Source of the DNA: Polyangiaceae bacterium
Lineage (GTDB): Bacteria; Myxococcota_A; Polyangia; Polyangiales; Polyangiaceae
Assembly (NCBI GenBank): GCA_020633235.1
Contig: JACKEA010000001.1
Coordinates: 2,232,001 to 2,296,000, forward strand
DNA length: 64,000 bases
Direction of reading: 5' to 3'
Position numbers and translations under genes: made by a program. This document shows, in pieces, positions 9,001 through 17,123 of the stretch. Each line of letters opens with the position of its first letter. Within the stretch, counting starts at the first letter, position 1. The notes below the pieces were generated by a model. The model ran no database searches and was not told the origin of the DNA. It saw only the letters and a program-made list of their open reading frames with translations.

Positions 9001-10437
9001 CGGGTGGAGGACGCGGCGGCGCGCCTGGGAGTGCTCGTCGCGCTGGTGCGCACGGCGCTCGAGCGCCTGGCTGCGGAGGGCCGGGTGGTGGAAGGGGAGC
9101 TCTTGCCCGGGGGCCGCGGCCGCGAGTGGTGCGGTCGCGAGGTGCTGCGGCGCATCAAGCAGCGCTCGCTGGCGCGGCTCCGACGCGAGGTGGAGCCGGT
9201 GGAGCCCGCGGCCTACGCCCGCTTCTTGATGGAGTGGCAGGGCGTGACGAGCCCCGCCGCCGGGGCGGACGCGCTCCTCGCCGCCGTGGAGCAGCTGTCC
9301 GGCGCGCCGCTTCCGGCGTCGGTATTGGAGCAGGAGATCTTTCCCGCGCGGGTGCGCGGTTTCCGTCCGAGCGATCTGGATCTGCTGTGCGCCAGCGGCG
9401 AGATCGTGTGGCGCGGTCTCGAGCCGTTGGGTGTGTCCGACGGACGCATCGCGCTCTACCCCGCGGATCAGTACCGCTTGCTCGCGCCCCGCGCGGAGCC
9501 CGCGGCGGGCGAGCTTCCGGCGCGCCTGCGGGATGCCTTCGCGCGGCGCGGTGCGGTGTTCTTTCACGACCTCGTGGCCGAGGTCGGCGGCTTCGCCCAG
9601 GACGTGCTGGATGCCCTGTGGCAGCTGGTGTGGGCCGGGGAGGTGACGAACGACACGCTGGAGCCGCTGCGCTCGCTCTCGGTGCCAGACAAGCGCCGTC
9701 ACCGCGGCCGCCCCGTGCGCACGCGCCGCGTGGGGCCGCCGGGGAGTGAAGGGCGCTGGTCGCTGCTGCCCGCGGTAGAAGGCCCGAGCGAGACGGAGCG
9801 CCGCACCGCGCTGGCGTCCGCGCTGCTCGAGCGCTGGGGCGTGCTGCCGCGGGAAGCCGTCCACGCCGAGGGCGTCAGCGGCGGGTTCTCCGCGGTGTAC
9901 CCGGTGCTGAAGGCGATGGAGGAAGCCGGGCGCGTGCGTCGCGGCTACTTCGTCGCCGGCCTCGGCGCGACCCAGTTCGCCCGCCCCGGCGCCGACGATC
10001 GCCTGCGCGCCGTCAAGAATCAGCGCGACGCCCGAACGCAGCTCTTGGCCGCGACGGATCCGGCGAACCCCTACGGCAGCGTGCTCCCGTGGCCGGAGCA
10101 CACGGGCCGCCCCGCGCGCATGGCCGGCGCGCGCGTGGTGCTGTGGGGCGGCGCCCTCGTCGGCTTCGTCTCCAAGGGCGAGCGCGCCGTGCTCAGCTTC
10201 CTGCCGCACGACGAGCCGGAGCGCGCCGAAGCCGCGAGCGCGCTGTGCCGCGCGCTGTCGGACATCGCGCGGGAGCGGGGCCGCCGCGCGCTGGTGCTGA
10301 GCGAGATCGACGGCGCGCCGCCCGCCCAGAGCCCCCTTGCGGAGCCGCTCCGCGCTGCCGGCTTCGTCCCCGGCGGTTCCGGCTTCATCAAGCGCACGAC
10401 ATATCGCGACGAGGAACCGCTGCGTGCCCGAGGGTAG
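6028..10437 (+). CDS. lhr: Large ATP-dependent helicase Lhr
   Basis: The 1469-aa product is a superfamily-2 helicase of the Lhr type, a 3'-to-5' DNA translocase linked to repair. Motif I is PTGSGKT (Lys50) and motif II is DEIH (167-170). The SAT motif (LSATQRP) and motif VI (QRIGRAGHSVG) follow. The size and the long C-terminal part with winged-helix and Lhr-core regions fit full-length bacterial Lhr (about 1500 aa). It ends ...EPLRARG, and the last 28 bases recur at the start of nei (16259-16286). That suggests lhr and nei once overlapped. Confidence 0.96.
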   Translation: MADALARFHEPVRAWFSESLGAPTRVQREGWRPIVEGKSALLLAPTGSGKTLAAFLAALDRLSFSEEPKKKERLRVLYVSPLKALVTDVERNLKSPITGIARAAERLGMPFRTPTVAMRTGDTPAKERAAFLRAPADILVTTPESFYLLLTSQARERLATVDTVIVDEIHSLVATKRGAHLFLSLERLQALCPRPLQRIGLSATQRPLNEVARLLGGGELSGSDWRQRPVEIVDAGSKKQLTLSVEVPVEDMSAAAAESPERSLWPSIHPRLVELIRAHQSTMIFVNSRRLAERLAGAINELAGDELALAHHGSLAREQRVVVEDRLKRGTLPAIVATSSLELGIDMGAVDLVIQIESPPSVASGMQRIGRAGHSVGAPSEGVILPKHKGDLLACAAATKRMVAGEVEPILYPRNPLDVLAQQIVAMTAMDSVSVDHVFDIVRRAAPFAELPRSSFEGVLDMLSGRYPSDEFAELRPRVTWDRVGGVLSARRGARRLAVVNAGTIPDRGLYGVFLADGGAEKSRRVGELDEEMVFESRPGEIFLLGASSWRIDDITHDRVLVTPAPGEPGKLPFWHGDRPGRAPELGRAIGELARKLSKEDVGAARKRLESEHGFDARAATNLVGYLAEQREASGVVPSDRELVVERFIDEIGDWRVCLLSPYGARVHAPWALAVAARYRRETGTEVESIWSDDGIVLRFPEADDPPDSSLFAPPPEEVNDAVVEALGTSALFAARFRENAGRALLLPRRHPGKRSPLWAQRKRASDLLQVAARYGSFPIMLETYRECLRDVFDVPALVDLLRRVQSRQVRLTTVDSKKPSPFSATLLFGYVANFMYEGDAPLAERRAQALTIDQAQLRELLGEAELRELLDPDVIAEVEREVQRLTGYRVRDADGVHDLLLSLGPLSADEIAERSEGFAQQWLTGLLASRRVLSVTIGGQTQLAAAEDAARLRDAVGVMPPPGLPEAFLEAVADPLGDLVARYARTHGPFRVEDAAARLGVLVALVRTALERLAAEGRVVEGELLPGGRGREWCGREVLRRIKQRSLARLRREVEPVEPAAYARFLMEWQGVTSPAAGADALLAAVEQLSGAPLPASVLEQEIFPARVRGFRPSDLDLLCASGEIVWRGLEPLGVSDGRIALYPADQYRLLAPRAEPAAGELPARLRDAFARRGAVFFHDLVAEVGGFAQDVLDALWQLVWAGEVTNDTLEPLRSLSVPDKRRHRGRPVRTRRVGPPGSEGRWSLLPAVEGPSETERRTALASALLERWGVLPREAVHAEGVSGGFSAVYPVLKAMEEAGRVRRGYFVAGLGATQFARPGADDRLRAVKNQRDARTQLLAATDPANPYGSVLPWPEHTGRPARMAGARVVLWGGALVGFVSKGERAVLSFLPHDEPERAEAASALCRALSDIARERGRRALVLSEIDGAPPAQSPLAEPLRAAGFVPGGSGFIKRTTYRDEEPLRARG
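10408..10435 (+). repeat. Left copy of 28-bp direct repeat (lhr end)
   Basis: It matches 16259-16286 at 26 of 28 positions. Here it encodes the last codons of lhr (D-E-E-P-L-R-A-R-G). The right copy, read in the same frame, gives D-Q-E-P-L-R-A-R-G and a TGA that overlaps the GTG start of nei. Confidence 0.85.
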
Positions 10438-10464
10438 CGTCACCACAGGCGCAGGCTTGCCGGG

Positions 10465-10481
10465 GCGGCGCGATGCCCGTC
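10465..10481 (+). repeat. Partial REP-like repeat
   Basis: GCGGCGCGATGCCCGTC is identical over 17 bases to the core of the repeat at 174-200, but the TTGTTGGT head is missing. It lies between the end of lhr and the converging lipoprotein stop, about 30 bp inside the inserted segment. Confidence 0.45.
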
Positions 10482-10932
10482 AGTACGCGCACATCTCCTT
10501 GGAGGGCTTTACCTCGCGCTGAGCGATGACTTTGCCGTCACAGGTCACGGTCATGGCGAAGTTCTCGCTTCCGAGATAGTCGCGAAGGGCAAAGGCTTCT
10601 TGCTGCGAGAACTCCAGCCAAATGGCGCAGGGACCTGCCGCGCAGTACGTTGGCACGGGACTCGCGCCGGCCGGGACACATTGCGGCGACGGACCGTGTG
10701 TGGAGCACGGCGAGTTGTAGGATTTCGGCACCGCTTCGAACGTGTAGTGGGCAACCACGGCGGTGGACGCAAGTTCCGCGACGCAGCTTGCGCCCGTCAG
10801 GGAGTCCGCATCGTACTCGAGAACCTCCGCGTACCCGAACGCGGGGTAGCACTGCGGACCCTCGGAGCACGAAGCACCACTCAACACGATCAGCAGCAAC
10901 GCCGCGCCGGTTCGAGGCCTACATATACCCAC
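10480..10932 (-). CDS. Small lipoprotein, 150 aa
   Basis: The GTG start at 10932 gives a signal sequence with Cys22 in a S-G-A-S-C lipobox. A longer start at 10995 would put the cysteine beyond residue 40, which is unusual. The mature part is about 130 residues with eight cysteines and no recognisable domain. A segment (CAIWLEFSQQEAFALRDYL) looks like a short folded region. It is the first gene of the lower-GC segment between lhr and nei and is divergent from the protease gene at 11047. Confidence 0.65.
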   Translation of the reverse strand: MGICRPRTGAALLLIVLSGASCSEGPQCYPAFGYAEVLEYDADSLTGASCVAELASTAVVAHYTFEAVPKSYNSPCSTHGPSPQCVPAGASPVPTYCAAGPCAIWLEFSQQEAFALRDYLGSENFAMTVTCDGKVIAQREVKPSKEMCAY

Positions 10933-11046
10933 CTCTGGCTTCCCCTTGCTGCGACTTAGGATGTCTTGCGCGTGCGACAAAGCGAACGGTAACATGAATC
11001 GACGCCCGCGGCACAGCCCGCGTGCGTTGAAACAAGGGGTCGGAAC

Positions 11047-14000
11047 ATGGAATCGGGGAAGTTCACGATGCGCCCGCTCGCGCTCGTAACGTTGGTTATC
11101 GCCACTAGTAGTTCTGCGTGTTCGGGGTCGCCAGAACAAGAGCGTTCCACCGGAGTTCATGTTCAGTCGGTCTACGAAAGCGGTCCGAATCCATACGGCG
11201 GCTACGTTGTCGACACCACTGCCTCCGCCACCCTCCCAGCCGCGGCGGTTGGAGCTCTCCAGCTTCCCGACGTTTCCGGTTGCACGGCGTGGGCGATTCA
11301 ACGCGACGTGATAGTAACCGCCGCGCACTGCTTTTGTCCCCTCACGGATGGCGTCTCCCCGAGTGCGACAGGCTGGGAATTCTCGCTGCCAGCTGGCGCC
11401 GGATCCGCCGTGGATCCTCATGGAGTGAAAGTGAAGGGAAAAGGGAATGTCGCGTGGAAGATGGCCAACACCAAGAACTGCGACTCCGACATCTTCAGCG
11501 AGCTGTCCAGCTCGGCGGACGATGCAAGTGCGGACATGGCGGTGGTCTTCCTGGAACGCAACCTAAACACCGTCGAGCTTCCCAAGGTGATGCCCGTCTA
11601 CACACTTGGTGATTTCCTTGATCGGCTTTGGAATGCGTTCCAAGGCGGTCCAACATTCCCGAGTCCGCCGTTTCAAGTCACCGGCTGGTCCGGCCAGCTC
11701 ACGAACGCTGACAACTTCAAGCGACGTCACACAGGAACATTTGGCCCATCCAACGAGCCGCTCTCATTTGCGTACGGCTGCAATGTGTTTGGCGGCAATT
11801 GCTCGCCGTATCATGTTGAAGTCGACTCTGCTGGCAGCTTCGGCAGTATTCCTGGTCAGGGCTTCCAGCTTGCGCCGGGAGACTCCGGTAGCCCGTTGAC
11901 GTTCAACGAGAACGGAGTGCCCACGGCGTTTGCAGTCTACAAGGGCCGGTACGCCAGTGTTGGGACCGCGTTCGGCACCATCTTCTATTTCTCCCCGACC
12001 TTCGACACGCCGCACGGTGGAAGGAACGGGGAATTCCTGCGTCAGTTCATCGAAGACGCCGACAACGACGACGTGAACGACAAGGTGGACAACTGCGCTC
12101 CGTCGCGCTGCAAGATGATGCTGCAATGCTACAACCCGAATCAGGAAGACGGTGACGGCGACGGCATCGGCGATAGCTGCGACAACTGTCCTGGCGTTGC
12201 CAATGCGGATCAAACGGATACGGACAAAGACTTCACTGGGGACGCGTGTGATCCCTGTCCCGAAGTTCCGGGCACCAAGGGTCCGGACGCGGATGGTGAT
12301 GGAATTCCGGATTTCTGTGACAAGTGCCCGCACCTCAACAAGGACTACCCGACCTGCCATGTCGGCGCGTGTCCGTTTGCGTACGATGGCCACTGCATAC
12401 CTCAAACGAACAAGTGCAGCGTTCAGGCGGATCTGGATCAGGACGGCGTTGGCGACGAGTGCGATGCCTGTCCAGGCTTCACGAGCTCGGACCTCGTGGC
12501 CAACTCCAACACCACGGCAGAGGAGCGCGAGCAGACCGACGCGCAAGGCGACCTGTGCGAGAACGTTCCGCAGTTCATCGCTCGCTCGGTGCGCGTCTCG
12601 GTGAAAGAAGTGCCAAGCGGGTATCCCGATCCCAGCGCAGTGCCGAATCCCCGCAACACCATTCTGCTGGACTCGACCGCGACCATTGGCCGGGTCTACG
12701 ATCCCATCGGCTACAACAACGGAAAGGACCACACCCCCGTCACTGCCAGCGTGGGGTTCAGGTTCTGTGATTGCTGGGACAACCTGAAAGGCGCGTTCCA
12801 GAACAAGGAGCAGTGCCTGGTTGCGGGAGGGGCCTGTGACCCAGATCCGGATGCGTACGACGTCGCAGGTTCCAGCTGGAGACAGGTGACGGTAGGAAGC
12901 TCCTATCCCAGCTTTTCCAAGTACGCGGTTCCCAAGTCTCCCTCTGAGGCGCGCGGCGCTACCTTTCAGCGCTCTGGCGGCTACACCAGCTCGTTGTTCC
13001 TGAACACGGAGGTGGACTACGCCAACGCTGATGAGCAAGAGGACACGCGGATCGGTCGTCGGGAGATGCTGTCCTGGCGCTGGGCTGAGGATCTGGCCGT
13101 GAACGGGCTGGGAGGCAATGTGGCCGCCCACAACGTGCCGCCCGTGCCTCAACTGGAGGTCGGCGGGGTGTTCTGGACACACACGCTGTACACGCCCTTC
13201 ATCAACGGGCCGCTCTTTCGCGACAACGTCACGCAGGGACGCCTCCGCGACGTCTACACCTACGCCAGCAGCACCTTCTTCACGCTGGAGTGGGCGAAGA
13301 TCGTGTACGACGGCGGTATCGATTGCATTGGCGGCGGTGATTGCGGGCCGGTCTGGGACGATAACCTGTTGGTGAGCGTCGTGCAGCCCGTGGTGGACCC
13401 CTACCAGCGCGCAGGCCTGTCGAGCGTCGTGCCGCATCCGGCGCTTCTACTGCCTGCGAACGGCAAGGTCGCGGCTGTGGATTTCGCGGAGCCGAGTGTG
13501 GACGTCACGGCGTTCGTCTCGCCAACGGTCCAGCAGATGATCCTCTCCGGCGGCTATGACTGGCTGAGCCCCGTGGAGCGTTCGGATCGCTCGAACCAGC
13601 GGCTTCAAGCGACCGCGTTCGTAGCGATTCCGTCGGTGTGGACGCAGGACTCGAAGATCGTGGAGGTCGTCAGGACGGCCGAAGGCGCTCTCTCGGTCGC
13701 TCGCTCCGAGGGCTCCGTCGCCTGTCCGGCTGGCTCGGTGCTGTCGTCGTGCGCAGCAGGCGTGCGCTGCGTGGTGCCGTGCGATGGCGTGGTGGGGGAC
13801 GACCCGGCGCGCGACATCGAGGCGGATCCAAGCTGCGTGCTCGTGGCCAATCCGTCGTTTACGGATGAGTCGGAGTTCACCTGCACCACGAATTCCTCCG
13901 GGGCCTGTGGCGCCGGAACGGTCGCTTGCTCCTCGGGTTGTTTCGTTCCCTGTGATGGCTCCGTTGGCTGCGTGCCAAACGGCAAGTTTGGTGACGAGTT

Positions 14001-14823
14001 GCCCGAGCTCTGCGGCTCGCCGGCGCAGACCAGCGCCACGGCGATGGCACAGCCGGCTTTCAGCGAAACGGCGTTTCAGGCTTCGCCAACATCCCCCTTC
14101 GTGCCAGGCGACAGGCTCGGTGCAAGCTCGCTGTTCGCGTCGACCGAACGGTCTGTGTTCCTGGTGGGTGGCGAGCGCGATGGCAATCCCACGGGTGAGG
14201 TTTGGCGCTACGATCTCGAGCAGCGTGCTTGGCATCACGAGTTGTTCGATAGCGTGTTGCCACCGCAGGATGTGCTGGCCACTGCCTATAGTCCAGTCCA
14301 GCGCCGGCTGTACGTCTTGGATGCGACGCGCAAGCCGGTCACCGGGTTCGGTGTCGATGACGTGTTCTCGTCCGGTATCAAGGGTGGGCCGCATGGGAAG
14401 GGGCCGAAGTTCGGGAAGCATGGCAAGCACGGCCACCCCCACGGTCACGGCCCATCGGGCGCTGAGGCTATCCGGGTTCGGCTGGTCGTGCACGACCTGA
14501 GTGAAGGAACGAGCACACTGCTCGGCAGTTGGAAGCGGACTGGGGCTTTCGATCGCTTCGCACTCGGGACTTACGATGACGGCACCGTCGTCCTTCTGCT
14601 GAGCGGCGACAAGAAGCACACCACGCTCGCCATGCGCGCCACTTCCGCCACGCCGTTCAAGTGGACTGGGATTCGAGTTCTTCCCGGTCGCCTCGCGGCC
14701 CGGCCGGTGTTGACCCTGCGCGGCCTCGTGGTGCCGCTTTCTGACAAGGGGAATGGGGGGCATCTCGAGGCGGTGGAAGAAACGGCATTTGCGCCGTCGA
14801 GTAGCGCGCCGCAGTCGCTATGA
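11047..14823 (+). CDS. Trypsin-like protease with thrombospondin type-3 repeats
   Basis: The 1258-aa exported protein has a possible lipobox at Cys25. Residues about 55-335 form an S1-type protease domain with His94 (VTAAHC), Asp163 (ADMAVV) and Ser280 (GDSGSP), so the triad is complete. Residues about 337-480 hold Asp-rich calcium-binding thrombospondin type-3 repeats (DGDGDGIGDSCDNCP and similar). The rest is unassigned; near 1035-1060 a kelch-like strand set (FLVGGERDG) suggests a beta-propeller. ATG 11047 follows an AAGGGG box. It overlaps the next gene by ATGA. GC is visibly lower here (53% in one 60-bp sample, against 70% in lhr). Confidence 0.88.
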   Translation: MESGKFTMRPLALVTLVIATSSSACSGSPEQERSTGVHVQSVYESGPNPYGGYVVDTTASATLPAAAVGALQLPDVSGCTAWAIQRDVIVTAAHCFCPLTDGVSPSATGWEFSLPAGAGSAVDPHGVKVKGKGNVAWKMANTKNCDSDIFSELSSSADDASADMAVVFLERNLNTVELPKVMPVYTLGDFLDRLWNAFQGGPTFPSPPFQVTGWSGQLTNADNFKRRHTGTFGPSNEPLSFAYGCNVFGGNCSPYHVEVDSAGSFGSIPGQGFQLAPGDSGSPLTFNENGVPTAFAVYKGRYASVGTAFGTIFYFSPTFDTPHGGRNGEFLRQFIEDADNDDVNDKVDNCAPSRCKMMLQCYNPNQEDGDGDGIGDSCDNCPGVANADQTDTDKDFTGDACDPCPEVPGTKGPDADGDGIPDFCDKCPHLNKDYPTCHVGACPFAYDGHCIPQTNKCSVQADLDQDGVGDECDACPGFTSSDLVANSNTTAEEREQTDAQGDLCENVPQFIARSVRVSVKEVPSGYPDPSAVPNPRNTILLDSTATIGRVYDPIGYNNGKDHTPVTASVGFRFCDCWDNLKGAFQNKEQCLVAGGACDPDPDAYDVAGSSWRQVTVGSSYPSFSKYAVPKSPSEARGATFQRSGGYTSSLFLNTEVDYANADEQEDTRIGRREMLSWRWAEDLAVNGLGGNVAAHNVPPVPQLEVGGVFWTHTLYTPFINGPLFRDNVTQGRLRDVYTYASSTFFTLEWAKIVYDGGIDCIGGGDCGPVWDDNLLVSVVQPVVDPYQRAGLSSVVPHPALLLPANGKVAAVDFAEPSVDVTAFVSPTVQQMILSGGYDWLSPVERSDRSNQRLQATAFVAIPSVWTQDSKIVEVVRTAEGALSVARSEGSVACPAGSVLSSCAAGVRCVVPCDGVVGDDPARDIEADPSCVLVANPSFTDESEFTCTTNSSGACGAGTVACSSGCFVPCDGSVGCVPNGKFGDELPELCGSPAQTSATAMAQPAFSETAFQASPTSPFVPGDRLGASSLFASTERSVFLVGGERDGNPTGEVWRYDLEQRAWHHELFDSVLPPQDVLATAYSPVQRRLYVLDATRKPVTGFGVDDVFSSGIKGGPHGKGPKFGKHGKHGHPHGHGPSGAEAIRVRLVVHDLSEGTSTLLGSWKRTGAFDRFALGTYDDGTVVLLLSGDKKHTTLAMRATSATPFKWTGIRVLPGRLAARPVLTLRGLVVPLSDKGNGGHLEAVEETAFAPSSSAPQSL

Positions 14824-16199
14824 CCAAGAAGTGGATCGGTCTTCCTCTGGCGCTTGCAGCGGTTGCCAGTCCGGCGTGCCAGTGCTCCAGCACGCCGGAC
14901 GCGGTCAAGGAAACGGACGCCGGGCACGACTCGAGCACGTGGGACGCCCCGAAGTGGCCGCTCCCGGACTCGAGCTATGTTCCCCCCGAAACCGGCACCG
15001 GCGGCCAGGACAGCGGCTCGACCCTGCCGGATGGATCGGCGGAAGCGCCGTATGCTTGGATGTTCGATCCCGACGCTTGGACGCCGGTGGCGAGCATTCC
15101 GGAGTGCGACGTGCGCGAAGCCGACGTTTCCAAGTTGGAATGGCCAGGGTTCCAGTGGACAGCGTGCGGGAGCGGATGCCTCGAAGCGGATGTCGTGGGC
15201 GGCTCGAAGTTCCACGGAGCGCGGGAGAACGGGGCCAGCGCTCGGGTGGAGGGCGGGCGCCTGTTGGCATTCCTGACGGTGGGCGTGCGCTTTCCGCCCT
15301 CGAGCGAAGTGCTGGAGGTGGTGGACATAGAAGCCGGCAAGCTGATGTCGGCCGTCGTGGAACACGGTGACGATTGCTCCACCCAATTCCTGGGACGCTT
15401 CGCCACACGCGGATTGAAGATCGTGCCGGCGGGTGCTAGCCACTTCTACATCGGACTTGCCGGTACCCAGCTCGGCCAGGCCGCCGCGTGGCCGCTTCCT
15501 GCGCTCGTGGGAGACCAAGCGCCCTTCGATTTTGACGGTGGCTGGGGCGTGCTCTCCGGACTGGCGGCTGTCAAGCTCACGACGGACTTTGCCAGCTCCT
15601 CTGCGCTGACGACAGTGTACAGCTCGCCCGGCTATCAGACCGACGTGATTGGGTACGGACCGGCGGTCGCATGGGTGGACTGGCAGGTTCCGCATCGGGT
15701 TCTGCGCGGCTGGACGAAGCAAGGGGGGACGCGGGTCTTGGTGCAAGCGCCCTACCATGTGGTGGACGTTGCCCTCAGCGCGCAGCGCATCGTTTGGCTC
15801 GGCGCGACCGGAACCAGCCTGGTCGAGAACGGCTACGAGACATCGGCGCTCTACTGGTCTCCCAATGCGCTGGATCCGGACAACATCGTGCCTTCGACGG
15901 GCATCCCGCTGCCCATCCATTCGGATCCGGGTCTGTTCGCTACGGCCGGACCGTGGGCCGCCGTCAAGCACTGCGTGGCCCTGGGGGACTGCGAAACACT
16001 GATTGTGAACCTGGACACGAAAGCCGTATGGAAGCTCGCGCATCGCCCCGGCCGTGAGGCCACCGTGCTCGGAATGAGCGACAAGACGCTGCTGCTTGCC
16101 GAAGCGCCGTACCCCCCCGGGGAGATCGGCGACCTGCTGTTCGATCGGTTGCTTCGTTACGATCTAACAAAGCTCCAGAGCTTCGCCACACCGCAATGA
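14820..16199 (+). CDS. Lipoprotein, 459 aa, possible beta-propeller
   Basis: The ATG overlaps the protease stop (ATGA), so the two are probably translationally coupled. The signal ends in a lipobox with Cys20. After an Asp/Ser/Pro-rich linker comes about 400 residues of beta-rich sequence with spaced Trp/Gly motifs (such as VAWVDWQV and IVWLGATG) that look like propeller blades, though I could not name the family. Coupling suggests it works with the protease outside the cell. It is the last gene of the lower-GC segment. Confidence 0.75.
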   Translation: MTKKWIGLPLALAAVASPACQCSSTPDAVKETDAGHDSSTWDAPKWPLPDSSYVPPETGTGGQDSGSTLPDGSAEAPYAWMFDPDAWTPVASIPECDVREADVSKLEWPGFQWTACGSGCLEADVVGGSKFHGARENGASARVEGGRLLAFLTVGVRFPPSSEVLEVVDIEAGKLMSAVVEHGDDCSTQFLGRFATRGLKIVPAGASHFYIGLAGTQLGQAAAWPLPALVGDQAPFDFDGGWGVLSGLAAVKLTTDFASSSALTTVYSSPGYQTDVIGYGPAVAWVDWQVPHRVLRGWTKQGGTRVLVQAPYHVVDVALSAQRIVWLGATGTSLVENGYETSALYWSPNALDPDNIVPSTGIPLPIHSDPGLFATAGPWAAVKHCVALGDCETLIVNLDTKAVWKLAHRPGREATVLGMSDKTLLLAEAPYPPGEIGDLLFDRLLRYDLTKLQSFATPQ

Positions 16200-16224
16200 A
16201 CCGCACACCCCGAGCGTGGGGGGG

Positions 16225-16244
16225 CGCTGGGACGTTGCCCAGCG
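16225..16244 (+). terminator. Hairpin after the protease/lipoprotein operon
   Basis: A 7-bp perfect stem (CGCTGGG / CCCAGCG) with a 6-base loop lies 25 bp after the lipoprotein stop. No T-tract follows, so a role in transcription termination is only possible. Confidence 0.35.
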
Positions 16245-16258
16245 GTGTGTCCCAGCCC

Positions 16259-16286
16259 GACCAGGAACCCCTGCGTGCCCGAGGGT
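16259..16286 (+). repeat. Right copy of 28-bp direct repeat (nei start)
   Basis: Twenty-six of 28 bases match the 3' end of lhr at 10408-10435. In the lhr reading frame this copy still encodes the lhr C-terminus and a TGA stop; in the nei frame it supplies the GTG start and the first codons. It marks the right boundary of the segment that separates lhr from nei. Confidence 0.85.
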
Positions 16287-17057
16287 GACACGCTTCGTCG
16301 CCTCGCCGAGCGCCTGGACGGCGTGCTCCGCGGGCAGCGCATCACGGCGTTCGAGAGCAACCTTCCGCGTCTCGCGGGCGTGGAGCTCGCGGGCTGCACC
16401 GTGACCGGCGTGGACGCTCGCGGCAAGCACTTGCTCATTTCCTTCGACGACGGGCGCACCCTGCACAGCCACCTCGGGATGCGCGGCAAGTGGATGGTGC
16501 TGCGCGCCGGCACCGGTCGCCCCGCCGCGCCCTCGCACCGCGTGCGCGTGGTGCTCACCGCGGGCGCCACGCGCGTGCTGTGTCGCGACGCACCCACGGT
16601 GGAGCTGCTTCGCGATCGCGAGCTTTCGCACCATCGCGTGCTCTCGGCGCTCGGTCCCGATCTGTCCCGCGCCGACGTGGACGTTGCCGAAGCCGTGGCC
16701 CGGCTTCGCGCTCTGGGCAGCGTCACCATCGCCGAAGCGCTGCTCGAGCAGCGCGCCCTGGCCGGCATCGGCAACGTGTACAAATCCGAGGTGCTGTTCC
16801 TGTGCGGTGCGCGGCCCACGGCGCCGGTGTCCACGTTCGGCGACGCCGAGCTCTCCCGCATGGTCACCGTCGCCTCCAAGCTGCTGCGGAAGAACCGCCG
16901 CGGCCGGCGCACCACGCGCTTTTCCAGCGATGGCCCCCGCGTCTGGGTCTACGACCGCACCGGCGAGCGGTGCCTTCGCTGCGGCGACCGCATCGCGTCC
17001 CTCGGTCAGGGCGAGCTCGCGCGCAGGACGTACTTTTGCCCGACCTGCCAGGCCTGA
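16275..17057 (+). CDS. nei: DNA glycosylase/AP lyase, Nei (Fpg/Nei family)
   Basis: The 260-aa product removes oxidised bases and nicks the resulting abasic site. The GTG start at 16275 gives (M)PEGDTL, where Pro2 is the catalytic nucleophile and Glu3 the partner, as in the actinobacterial Nei2-type branch. This demands that start, not the upstream ATG at 16245. The helix-two-turn-helix region contains LAGIGNVYKSEVLF, and the C-terminal zinc finger has C-L-R-C and C-P-T-C. Such nei genes are often next to lhr. Here the intervening 5.8 kb appears inserted. Confidence 0.93.
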   Translation: MPEGDTLRRLAERLDGVLRGQRITAFESNLPRLAGVELAGCTVTGVDARGKHLLISFDDGRTLHSHLGMRGKWMVLRAGTGRPAAPSHRVRVVLTAGATRVLCRDAPTVELLRDRELSHHRVLSALGPDLSRADVDVAEAVARLRALGSVTIAEALLEQRALAGIGNVYKSEVLFLCGARPTAPVSTFGDAELSRMVTVASKLLRKNRRGRRTTRFSSDGPRVWVYDRTGERCLRCGDRIASLGQGELARRTYFCPTCQA

Positions 17058-17072
17058 TCCCTCGCTTCAGTT

Positions 17073-17100
17073 TTGTTGGTGCGGCGCGAGCCCCGTCGCG
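17073..17100 (+). repeat. REP-like intergenic repeat, single copy
   Basis: TTGTTGGTGCGGCGCGAGCC followed by CCGTCGCG. It contains a small hairpin (CGCGA / TCGCG). It lies 15 bp after the nei stop, between converging genes. Confidence 0.65.
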
Positions 17101-17123
17101 GACGCCACGCGAGCCGCGGCGCT

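Noticed and set aside
10437..16258. Active integrative element between lhr and nei
   Set aside because: No integrase, excisionase, replication or transfer gene is present in the segment, so only a past insertion can be argued.
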